Shown here: piece by piece, positions 8,669-16,421 of the stretch | Layout: every line of letters begins with the position of its first letter | How positions within the stretch are numbered: the stretch's first letter is position 1 | NCBI GenBank assembly: GCA_903824725.1 | Contig: CAIJXU010000093.1 | Span: forward strand, 20,831 to 84,830 | Direction: 5' to 3' | Source of the DNA: an uncultured Bacteroidota bacterium | GTDB taxonomy: Bacteria > Bacteroidota > Bacteroidia > Chitinophagales > Chitinophagaceae | DNA: 64,000 nt | Translations under genes and position numbers: made by a program | The notes under the pieces: generated by a model | What the model was told of the DNA's origin: nothing | Seen by the model: the letters and a program-made list of their open reading frames with translations, nothing else | Databases searched by the model: none

Positions 8669-9361
8669 ATGAAAAAATTACAAGTGATTTTAATGTTCTT
8701 ATGCATCTTTGGCGCCAATGCTATTATGGCACAAACTAATTCAGTATCAGTTCCAAACACAACAGGGAAAGGATGGAAAAATTTATTCGGAAATAATTTA
8801 TCTAATGCTATTTATGATAAAGCTATTTGGAAAGATTCAAGCGGTGTGATTACTGCAAGTAAAGATGATGCTATTTGGAGCTTTGAAGAATATGACGATT
8901 TTGTTTTGGATTTAGATTTTCAAAATGCTGATGGAACCAATAGTGGCGTGATTGTTCATGCTACAGATATTGTAGAATGGATTCCTCATTCAGTTGAAAT
9001 TCAAATTGCAGATGATTATTCAAAACAATGGAGTAAGGCAGATCCTAGTTGGCAGTGTGCGGCTATTTTTGGACATAAGCCTGCTACTAATAAATCACTA
9101 AAACCAGCAGGCGAGTGGAATCACTATACCATTACTTGTAAAGGAAAAATGATTTCAATTGTCTTAAATGGCACATTGGTAAACGAATGTAATATGAACG
9201 ATTACACTTCAGCTAAAAAAAATCCAGATGGTACCAATATTCCATCTTGGTTAAGCAACCCAATGGCAACGCTTGAACTACGCGGCCACATTGGCTTACA
9301 AGGAAAACATGCAGGCGCTCCTATTTATTTTAAAAATGTAAAAGTTTTAAGACTACATTAA
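8669..9361 (+). CDS. exported DUF1080 protein (3-keto-glycoside hydrolase/lyase type)
   Basis: A 230-residue protein with a signal peptide (MKKLQVILMFLCIFGANAIMAQ) and one DUF1080 concanavalin-like domain from about 30 to 230. Features are GWKNLFGNN, the strands around FVLDLDFQNADGTNSGVIVHA, EIQIADDY, PAGEWNHYTITCKG and ELRGHIGLQGK. The family is annotated as 3-keto-disaccharide hydrolase and acts on glycosides oxidised at C3. The next gene is an exported Gfo/Idh/MocA oxidoreductase, the type of enzyme that would make the 3-keto group, and the one after is a second DUF1080 protein. The exact sugar is unknown. Confidence 0.83.
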   Translation: MKKLQVILMFLCIFGANAIMAQTNSVSVPNTTGKGWKNLFGNNLSNAIYDKAIWKDSSGVITASKDDAIWSFEEYDDFVLDLDFQNADGTNSGVIVHATDIVEWIPHSVEIQIADDYSKQWSKADPSWQCAAIFGHKPATNKSLKPAGEWNHYTITCKGKMISIVLNGTLVNECNMNDYTSAKKNPDGTNIPSWLSNPMATLELRGHIGLQGKHAGAPIYFKNVKVLRLH

Positions 9362-9411
9362 TCCATTAGAAATAAAATATTTGTCGTACCCAATATCAAA
9401 ATAAGTTTAAA

Positions 9412-10677
9412 ATGAAAATTGAAAAAAATTCAAGGCGAAAATTTATCCAAAATACCGCAACCATCATTGCAGGGATTTCGATTATTCCTAGACATGTTTT
9501 AGGAAGAGGCTTTATTGCTCCAAGTGACCAACTCACCAAAGGTATCATTGGATTAGGTGGAATGGGTCGCGGACATATTGGGTATGCAGGTACGCGTGTT
9601 GTTGCCATTTGTGATGTTGATAAAAATCATTTATTGAGTGCCGAAAAATTAGTGGGTGGTGGTGTAAAAACCTTTCACAATCACCATGATTTAATTGCAC
9701 TTCCCGAAGTTGATATTGTTCATATTGCTACCCCACCTCACTGGCATGGAATGATGGCCGTGGATGCGGCTAAGGGAGGAAAAGATATTTGGTGTGAAAA
9801 ACCAATGACTCGAACAATTGGTGAAGGAAAAAGAGTAGTGGAAGCGGTTAAAGAATATAAGCGCATGTTCCGATTAAATACTTGGTTCCGCTTTGAAGAA
9901 AATTTTTACGGAATGAATACCACTGTTAAACCAATAAAAAAATTAGTAGAATCTGGTTTATTAGGTTGGCCTTTAACGGTAACGGTAAGTAAAACCACAG
10001 GATTTGATTGGAAATTTTATTGGATAGGAAAAACAAAATTAGAAGAACAGCCTATACCTGAGGAATTAGACTACGACAGATGGTTAGGCCCAGCGCCTTA
10101 CAAGCCATATAATGCACATAGAGTGCATGGCACTTTTAGAGGCTATTGGGATTATGATGGAGGGGGACTAGGCGATATGGGACAACACTATCTTGATCCC
10201 ATTCAATATTTTTTAGGTAAGGATGAAACAAGTCCAATTAAAGTAGAAGTAGATGCGGAACAACAACATCCAGATGCTTGTGGTACCTTCCGAAAAATCA
10301 CTTACACTTATGCAGATGGTTGTAAAATAATTTTAGATGGCGAAGCCACTGATCCGAATGCAGCTTATATAGAAGGTCCTAAAGGAAAATTATTTGCTGG
10401 GTTTAAATCAGATATTCCGAATTTAAAGGAAAAAATTGCAATGATGCCTGATCCGGCACCACAGGTAACTAATTTTTTAGATTCTGTAAAATACCGAACG
10501 CCATTTGCTTTAAATGAATCCAATGGATTCAGATCATGTACATTGATCAATATAGGAAAAGCAGCTTTACAGCTTGGTAGAACATTGCATTTTGATCCAG
10601 ACACTCAGGAATTCATCAATGACACCGAAGCTAATTTTTTAATCAACCCTCCTATGCGTGGGCCTTGGACTTTTTAA
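9412..10677 (+). CDS. Gfo/Idh/MocA family oxidoreductase with Tat-like signal
   Basis: A 421-residue NAD(P)-dependent oxidoreductase. Residues 1-30 (SRRKFIQNTATIIAG, then a short hydrophobic stretch) form a twin-arginine signal, so it is probably folded with cofactor and exported. GLGGMGRGHIGYAG near 47 is the dinucleotide-binding loop; VVAICDVDK and DIVHIATPPHWH follow, then WCEKPMTR with the family's EKP motif. The C-terminal sheet domain holds GGGLGDMGQHYLDPIQYFLG. By context it would oxidise a sugar hydroxyl, likely at C3, for the flanking DUF1080 proteins. It follows the first DUF1080 gene by 50 nt. Confidence 0.86.
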   Translation: MKIEKNSRRKFIQNTATIIAGISIIPRHVLGRGFIAPSDQLTKGIIGLGGMGRGHIGYAGTRVVAICDVDKNHLLSAEKLVGGGVKTFHNHHDLIALPEVDIVHIATPPHWHGMMAVDAAKGGKDIWCEKPMTRTIGEGKRVVEAVKEYKRMFRLNTWFRFEENFYGMNTTVKPIKKLVESGLLGWPLTVTVSKTTGFDWKFYWIGKTKLEEQPIPEELDYDRWLGPAPYKPYNAHRVHGTFRGYWDYDGGGLGDMGQHYLDPIQYFLGKDETSPIKVEVDAEQQHPDACGTFRKITYTYADGCKIILDGEATDPNAAYIEGPKGKLFAGFKSDIPNLKEKIAMMPDPAPQVTNFLDSVKYRTPFALNESNGFRSCTLINIGKAALQLGRTLHFDPDTQEFINDTEANFLINPPMRGPWTF

Positions 10678-10711
10678 TGATCACTTATTTCAAAATGTAG
10701 TAACTATAATT

Positions 10712-12712
10712 ATGAAAAAATATTTTTGCCTAATTGCTTTAAGTCTTTGTATTAGTTTTAGTACACAAGCACAAAATGGAAATAATAAAGTAAATGAAAC
10801 CTTGCAAGTATTCCCATATAAACATGCAAATGAAATTATCGATGCACTAACTAATATGGGGACTTGGAAAACAGCAGAATGGAAAGTTTTATTTAAAATG
10901 CTAGAGGACGATTCTTTAAAATTAAAAGCCACCTACGCTTTAAATGCTTATGTTAATAGTGCTTCATTAGTAGAAGCTCAAAAAATTAAAACCATTAAGC
11001 TCCTTAAGAAGCAGTTAAAAAAAGCAACTACAAATTATGCAACTACCTTTATACATACCGAAATTGGATTATTAAGTTCGGCAAGTCAAGTAAAAAGCAG
11101 TTTAGAAAATTTGCCGGCAATTACAAAAGCAGACACTAAAACAGTAACTGCTGAAAAAAATACAACACAACAACTTCTACAACTCCAAGATCAAATGCAA
11201 GTAGTTTTAGTAAGTGGAAATGAAATACAAAAAAAGAATATTTTATTTCAAGCTTCTAAAATACCTAGTCTAGGCGCTTTCATTTTTGTAGGACAATTTT
11301 TAGAGGATGCGGCTGTACAAAAGGACGCTGCTGTTATTGTAAGCAGATTGGCTATGGCCAACCCGTCCATAAAAGGTCCCATTGTAAGACAAGCGCTTGA
11401 AAAAGCATTACCAATAATAAAAGGGGAAGATAGTGCTGTATTGGTTTCGATGCTAACTGCACACTTAAAAAAAATGCCTTATGATTATGGATTTATTTCT
11501 CTTTTCAATGGTAAAGATTTAACAGGATGGAAAGGATTGGTTGGTAATCCAATTGCTCGTTCAAAAATGAGTGCTGCAGAATTACAAACAGCACAATCAA
11601 AAGCAAACGAAACTATTAAAAATGATTGGGTCATTAAAGATGGTTTATTAATTTTTACTGGACATGGTGATAATTTATGTACTGAAAAAATGTATGGTGA
11701 TATAGAGATGTTTGTAGACTGGAAAATTACTGAAAAGGGAGATGCCGGTATTTATTTAAGAGGTACCCCGCAGGTACAAATTTGGGATACAAGCCGTCGC
11801 GAAGTGGGCGCCCAAGTGGGTTCAGGTGGTTTGTATAATAATCAAAAAAATGTAAGTAAACCATTGGTGGTGGCAGATAATAAAATTGGAGAGTGGAATA
11901 CTTTTCATATCATCATGAACGGTGATAAAGTGACTGTCTATTTAAATGGAATTTTAGTGACAGATAATATTGGGCTTGAAAATTATTGGGACCGTAAACT
12001 TCCACTTTTCACCAAGGATCAAATTGAATTACAAGCCCATGGTACTTATGTTGCCTATCGTAATATTTATGTAAGAGAATTGCCCAATGAAGCAAGCACT
12101 ACAACCGTATTAACTGAGACTGAGAAAAAAGAAGGATTTACAAGCTTATTTGATGGAACACAAATGAACGATTGGGTTGGAAACAAATCGGGCTACTTAT
12201 TAAAAGATGGCGTGATTGAAGTAAACCCTGAAGCCAAGGGAGGCGGTAATTTATATACTAAGGAAGAATACAGTGATTTTATTTACCGATTTGAATTTCA
12301 ATTGACACCCGGTGCCAATAACGGTATTGGTATTCATGCACCCTTAGAAGGAGATGCAGCTTATGTGGGTATGGAAATACAAGTGTTAGATAATGAGGCG
12401 GACATATATAAAAATTTAAAACCTTATCAATACCATGGTTCAGTATATGGTATTGTGCCAGCTAAAAGAGGTTTTTTAAAACCATTAGGCGAATGGAATG
12501 AGGAGGAGATAATGATGCAAGGATCTAAAATTAAAGTAACACTGAATGGAACTGTGATTACTGAAGCAGATTTAAAAGAGGCTACTAAAAATGGTACCAT
12601 GGACCACAATGAACACCCAGGTTTAAAAAATACCACAGGTCATATTGGATTTTTAGGACACGGCGATGTCCTTCGATTTAAAAATATGCGCATCAAAAAA
12701 CTGAGTAAGTAA
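10712..12712 (+). CDS. exported protein with helical N-terminus and two DUF1080 domains
   Basis: A 666-residue protein. The ATG at 10712 gives a clean signal peptide (MKKYFCLIALSLCISFSTQAQ); an upstream in-frame ATG inside the preceding gene would bury it. Residues about 25-255 are helical and repeat-like, similar to HEAT-type adaptor regions. DUF1080 domain 1 (about 260-460) starts FISLFNGKDLTGWKG, and domain 2 (about 475-665) starts FTSLFDGTQMNDWVG; both carry the GVI/GIYLRGT or GIGIHAP core and the GEWN strand. The expected role is cleavage of 3-keto glycosides. Two different DUF1080 domains in one chain may handle different linkages. Confidence 0.83.
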   Translation: MKKYFCLIALSLCISFSTQAQNGNNKVNETLQVFPYKHANEIIDALTNMGTWKTAEWKVLFKMLEDDSLKLKATYALNAYVNSASLVEAQKIKTIKLLKKQLKKATTNYATTFIHTEIGLLSSASQVKSSLENLPAITKADTKTVTAEKNTTQQLLQLQDQMQVVLVSGNEIQKKNILFQASKIPSLGAFIFVGQFLEDAAVQKDAAVIVSRLAMANPSIKGPIVRQALEKALPIIKGEDSAVLVSMLTAHLKKMPYDYGFISLFNGKDLTGWKGLVGNPIARSKMSAAELQTAQSKANETIKNDWVIKDGLLIFTGHGDNLCTEKMYGDIEMFVDWKITEKGDAGIYLRGTPQVQIWDTSRREVGAQVGSGGLYNNQKNVSKPLVVADNKIGEWNTFHIIMNGDKVTVYLNGILVTDNIGLENYWDRKLPLFTKDQIELQAHGTYVAYRNIYVRELPNEASTTTVLTETEKKEGFTSLFDGTQMNDWVGNKSGYLLKDGVIEVNPEAKGGGNLYTKEEYSDFIYRFEFQLTPGANNGIGIHAPLEGDAAYVGMEIQVLDNEADIYKNLKPYQYHGSVYGIVPAKRGFLKPLGEWNEEEIMMQGSKIKVTLNGTVITEADLKEATKNGTMDHNEHPGLKNTTGHIGFLGHGDVLRFKNMRIKKLSK

Positions 12713-12724
12713 AACGATAACTGA

Positions 12725-13819
12725 TTGAATAATTTTTTTGAAAATACGATCAAAAAAAATGAGCCCGAAAAACCTTCTCGCAAAAAGCCCATTTTCCCTA
12801 TTAACCAAAGCTTACGCAGTTATTTAGTTCGTTATGGTCGGGAAGTAAAACTTCCAGTAAGTTATAGTGATTTACAACGCTACACTTATTCAGTCCCTTT
12901 AAAAAATAAGCAAGGGAAAGACACTTCTTGGGAAAAGTTATCCTTTGATATGAAGGAATGGGAGCACTTAAGAGAAAGCCTGGTTCGAATTTATGCCATT
13001 CTCAAAACCGAAGGAGACATTAGTTATATTGATCATTTAGATGTTTCTAGAATTGATTTTTGTTATTTTGGTAATAGTCAACCATTTAGAATTAGGATTA
13101 TAAATAAGTTAAATGACAACTACGATCATTATTATATAAAACAAGCAGATGCTAGCAGGGTATATGGTTTAGAGCTTGAGCATTTGTTATCCCCCAACCG
13201 AATTACCTATTTCACACATAATGAAACCTTAATTGAAGAGCATATCCCAGGCATTCCAGGTGATATTTTCATTACAGATCATTTACAAGATCCAAACACC
13301 AATGTGATTAGATTGGCAAAAGAATTTGTAAAGTTTAACGAGCGTTGTTTTGTACAATTACTAGGTGATATGCGCTCCTATAATTATGTAGTGAATATTA
13401 TTCCTGATATTGAGGATTTTCAATACCGAATCAGAGCCATCGATTTTGATCAACAATCCTATGAAGGTAGAAAAAGTTTATACCTGCCTCAATTTTATAA
13501 AGAAAATAAAGATTTCGTCGATTTGGTGATTAAAAACTTAGATGCAAAATCAATCGCACAATACCAAGTCGAAGAAAGGACTATGATGACTTTTAGATTG
13601 GTTCTTGCAAAATACCAAGTGAAAGAGTTGTTTGATATCATGAGTAAGGATAAGATTTCTCAACCGGAAAAAATTGAACAATTAAAAAAAGAATTAACAG
13701 CGCATTTCAAGGAAGCCTCCACTTACGATAAAGCCAAAACAATGGGAGAAGTCTTAAAACGACACTTAAAACAAACACTACAAAAGAATTTATTACTTGT
13801 TCCTAAATCCAAACATTAG
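12725..13819 (+). CDS. uncharacterised protein with kinase-like motifs
   Basis: I do not recognise a named family. The 364-residue protein lacks a signal peptide. Several parts recall the protein-kinase/aminoglycoside-phosphotransferase fold: HYYIKQAD (possible ATP-binding Lys139), TLIEEHIPG as a hinge-like strand near 170, LGDMRSYNYVV (Asp215, Asn220) as a catalytic loop, and IRAIDFD (Asp240/Asp242) as the metal-binding strand. The C-terminal 80 residues are helical and Lys-rich. The start is unusual: TTG at 12725 follows an in-frame TGA directly, and the next in-frame ATG is about 75 codons inside. It begins 12 nt after the double-DUF1080 gene, so it is probably co-transcribed. The function is inference only. 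Confidence 0.72.
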   Translation: MNNFFENTIKKNEPEKPSRKKPIFPINQSLRSYLVRYGREVKLPVSYSDLQRYTYSVPLKNKQGKDTSWEKLSFDMKEWEHLRESLVRIYAILKTEGDISYIDHLDVSRIDFCYFGNSQPFRIRIINKLNDNYDHYYIKQADASRVYGLELEHLLSPNRITYFTHNETLIEEHIPGIPGDIFITDHLQDPNTNVIRLAKEFVKFNERCFVQLLGDMRSYNYVVNIIPDIEDFQYRIRAIDFDQQSYEGRKSLYLPQFYKENKDFVDLVIKNLDAKSIAQYQVEERTMMTFRLVLAKYQVKELFDIMSKDKISQPEKIEQLKKELTAHFKEASTYDKAKTMGEVLKRHLKQTLQKNLLLVPKSKH

Positions 13820-13927
13820 GTGATATGATACTTAACAAAGCAGGGAAAGCCATTTTGATAAAAAAGAGTTAGAATCATCTAAGAACTTTAAGTGAAATAC
13901 ATTAAATTACAAATAAATACGAGTGTT

Positions 13928-14473
13928 ATGAAAAATATATTATTACTCTTCTTGCTTATTGGTGGACTTCAAGTTAGTGCTCAAACAACTCAATTACAGG
14001 CAGTCGCTATCGCAAAACCCAAAGCGGATGTGGATATGAAAACATTCAACTTATATAATCCATATGAGAATGTGGATTCGGCAATAAAAGTTGCACAAAA
14101 ATTAGCTGCTAAGGAAGGCAAGCATATTTTTTTACAAATGGGCGGCAATTGGTGTATATGGTGTGCTCGATTTAATGCCTTCACCACAAGTGATGCTAAA
14201 ATTGATTCTATTATTAAAGCTAATTACATTGTGGTGCATGTTAATTATTCCAAGGAAAATAAAAATAAAAGTATTCAAGAAAAATATGAATATCCAGCTC
14301 GATTTGGATTTCCTGTTTTTGTAATATTAGATGCAAAAGGAAAAAGATTACACACTCAAAACAGCAGTTACGTAGAAAAAGATGCTAATTATAGCAAAGA
14401 AAAAGTAATTGAATTTTTTGAGAGCTGGGCTCCTTCTGCTTTGAATCCCAAAAAATACGATTGGTTGAACTAA
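13928..14473 (+). CDS. exported thioredoxin-fold protein
   Basis: A 181-residue protein with a signal peptide (MKNILLLFLLIGGLQVSAQ) and a thioredoxin-like domain of the Thioredoxin_7/DUF255-like type. The redox motif is GGNWCIWCARF, with Cys76 and Cys79, and the cis-Pro segment is FGFPVFVILD. It should reduce or oxidise disulfides in the periplasm, perhaps for haem or secreted-enzyme maturation. ATG 13928 is preferred over a GTG 12 codons upstream because it gives the signal peptide directly. The gene is followed by a long terminator shared with the convergent TlpA gene. Confidence 0.83.
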   Translation: MKNILLLFLLIGGLQVSAQTTQLQAVAIAKPKADVDMKTFNLYNPYENVDSAIKVAQKLAAKEGKHIFLQMGGNWCIWCARFNAFTTSDAKIDSIIKANYIVVHVNYSKENKNKSIQEKYEYPARFGFPVFVILDAKGKRLHTQNSSYVEKDANYSKEKVIEFFESWAPSALNPKKYDWLN

Positions 14474-14479
14474 AATAAA

Positions 14480-14530
14480 AAGGAGTAATAAAAACACTAA
14501 ATTAAATATTAGTTGTTTTTATTACTCCTT
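14480..14530. terminator. long bidirectional terminator
   Basis: A 16-bp arm at 14480-14495 pairs with 14515-14530, and a further ACTAA/TTAGT pairing inside a one-base bulge extends it. T- and A-rich arms serve both the thioredoxin gene and the convergent TlpA-like gene. Confidence 0.8.
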
Positions 14531-14553
14531 CACTATTGAAACGCTATTTATTT

Positions 14554-15696
14554 CTATTTAAATAATTCAGCTAATTTAGTATTTAAAGCATCTCCTCTTA
14601 AATCTTTTCCTATGATGATTCCATTAGGATCGATTAAGTAATTTTGAGGAATCGCTTGGATGCCATACATCACCGCTACTTCATTTTTCCAATATTTTAA
14701 ATCCGACACTTGGGTCCAAGTTAAATTGTCCTTATGGATGGCTTCCAACCATCTGTCTTTACCTGTAGGTTGATCTAATGAAACACCCAATACTGTAAAC
14801 CCTTTTGTGTTATACTTTGCAAAAGCTGCAACCACATTCGGATTTTCTTGTCTGCAAGGACCACACCAGCTAGCCCAAAAATCAATCAAGACATATTTGC
14901 CTTTAAAGGAAGCAAGTGATACGGGAACGCCAGCAGTATCGTTTTGAGTAAAATCAATTGCCGGTTTGCCAATACCTGTTTTTTTAGCAATTGCAATTTT
15001 ATCGCCCATCTCTTTTCCTTTTACAGAATTACGTATAGCTAAAGGTATTTTTAAAAATAAAGGCTCAACTTCGTCTGCCTTAATACTGTACCCAGCAAAA
15101 TTACTAAACGCATACATCACTATAGGAGAATTTAAATTAGCTAAAACAAATTCTTTTTGTTTTACTTTCATTTCAGCGTCTAGCTTATCATAGTCTTCAT
15201 CTAATTTTTTCATACCCGCTTGATCCTTCTTCTTATATAAATCATTATAAGCGGCACTTAGTATTTCAATTTTATCGGTTACTGGTTTGGTAAAACTATT
15301 TAACTTTTTATACCCCAAATGTGCTTTTGAACCTATAATAGTTGCATTGGCAAAGGAGTCTACGCTATTCACTGTAATAATAGAATTCTCTAAATAAATA
15401 GGAGTCACATCTTTTTTATAGGACATCATTCGCTTTGTCTTGATAGCGGTATCCACCTTATAAGAAGCACGTAAGTTAGCCAATGTTGGTTCTGCTAAAG
15501 TACCCTTTAAGGTATATTTACCATTTACTACCACCGCGCTATCCTGTGTCGATGTGCCATTAAAATAATAAGATAAGTAAACTTTAGAAATAGTTTCCTT
15601 CACTTTACTTACATCACCTGTAAGAACATATTGTTTTTTTTGCGATTGTACGGTGGTAGATAATAATACCAACCCAATCAAAATAAATTTTTTCAT
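14554..15696 (-). CDS. TlpA-like thiol-disulfide protein with N-terminal DUF4369-like domain
   Basis: A 380-residue exported protein with a signal peptide (MKKFILIGLVLLSTTVQSQ). Residues about 20-130 form the beta-rich DUF4369-like domain (YVLTGDVSKVKETISKVYLSY, VVVNGKYTLKGTL) usual in Bacteroidota TlpA homologues. A helical middle section precedes the AhpC/TSA-thioredoxin domain in the last 145 residues, with the redox site FWASWCGPCRQENP and the cis-Pro AIPQNYLID. It probably reduces disulfides in the periplasm. It lies 44 nt after the SGNH gene on the same strand, so it may be the last gene of the GH95 transcript. Confidence 0.88.
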   Translation of the reverse strand: MKKFILIGLVLLSTTVQSQKKQYVLTGDVSKVKETISKVYLSYYFNGTSTQDSAVVVNGKYTLKGTLAEPTLANLRASYKVDTAIKTKRMMSYKKDVTPIYLENSIITVNSVDSFANATIIGSKAHLGYKKLNSFTKPVTDKIEILSAAYNDLYKKKDQAGMKKLDEDYDKLDAEMKVKQKEFVLANLNSPIVMYAFSNFAGYSIKADEVEPLFLKIPLAIRNSVKGKEMGDKIAIAKKTGIGKPAIDFTQNDTAGVPVSLASFKGKYVLIDFWASWCGPCRQENPNVVAAFAKYNTKGFTVLGVSLDQPTGKDRWLEAIHKDNLTWTQVSDLKYWKNEVAVMYGIQAIPQNYLIDPNGIIIGKDLRGDALNTKLAELFK

Positions 15697-15740
15697 GCTA
15701 TTTTTAATTTGTGAGATGAAGATACGAAATAGATACCTAC

Positions 15741-16421
15741 TTATTTAACCAAAAGATGAGGGGCAATCTGTTTTTGCCAAATTGCATACCCTTTTTCATT
15801 CATATGAAGGTGGTCGGCAATGAAAATGTCTTTCATCACTGTACCATCTGATTGCAACATTGGAGTATGAATGTCAATAAATTGAGTATTAGATTGCTTT
15901 GCTAAAAAAGCCGAAATCAGCTCATTGGCTTGTACCATTTTAGCCTCCAAATGCCATCTTAAGATGCTGGGCTTTAAGGATATAAATACAATATTGGTCT
16001 TCTGACCTAATTGACTACGTATGATATTAAATAAAATCAAAAATCGCTCATATACTATTGCTGGCGTTATGGTATTATTACTAGCGATGTCATTTTCACC
16101 ACAATAAATAATTACTTGCTTGGGCTTGTATTTTAAAATGGTTTCATTCGCATATTGAATAACATCTGGTAAAGTAGAGCCACCAAAGCCTCGATTAATG
16201 ATGGCATAGCCTGGAAAATATTGATTGATATCCTTCCACTTAGCAAAAGAGGAGCTGCCCACAAAAACAATTTTTCCTTGCAAAGGAGATACCATCGAAT
16301 CTGATTTTGCAAATGCAATAATTTCTTTTTCAAATGGATTTACTTGTGCCCATAAACCCATTGAAAAATGAACTAATAAAAAAACCACTAGCCCCCATTT
16401 TTTAAGGAAATTATTTTTCAT
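15741..16421 (-). CDS. exported SGNH/GDSL-type esterase
   Basis: A 226-residue protein with a signal anchor or signal peptide (FLKKWGLVVFLLVHFSMGLWAQ). SGNH blocks are present: VFVGSSSFAKW (nucleophile Ser and oxyanion), NRGFGGSTLPD (block II Gly), YCGENDIASN (block III Asn) and DHLHMNEKGY (catalytic Asp and His). Such enzymes often remove acetyl or other esters from glycans. Its start overlaps the end of the GH95 gene by 11 nt, which makes glycan deacetylation beside fucose removal a reasonable role. Confidence 0.87.
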   Translation of the reverse strand: MKNNFLKKWGLVVFLLVHFSMGLWAQVNPFEKEIIAFAKSDSMVSPLQGKIVFVGSSSFAKWKDINQYFPGYAIINRGFGGSTLPDVIQYANETILKYKPKQVIIYCGENDIASNNTITPAIVYERFLILFNIIRSQLGQKTNIVFISLKPSILRWHLEAKMVQANELISAFLAKQSNTQFIDIHTPMLQSDGTVMKDIFIADHLHMNEKGYAIWQKQIAPHLLVK

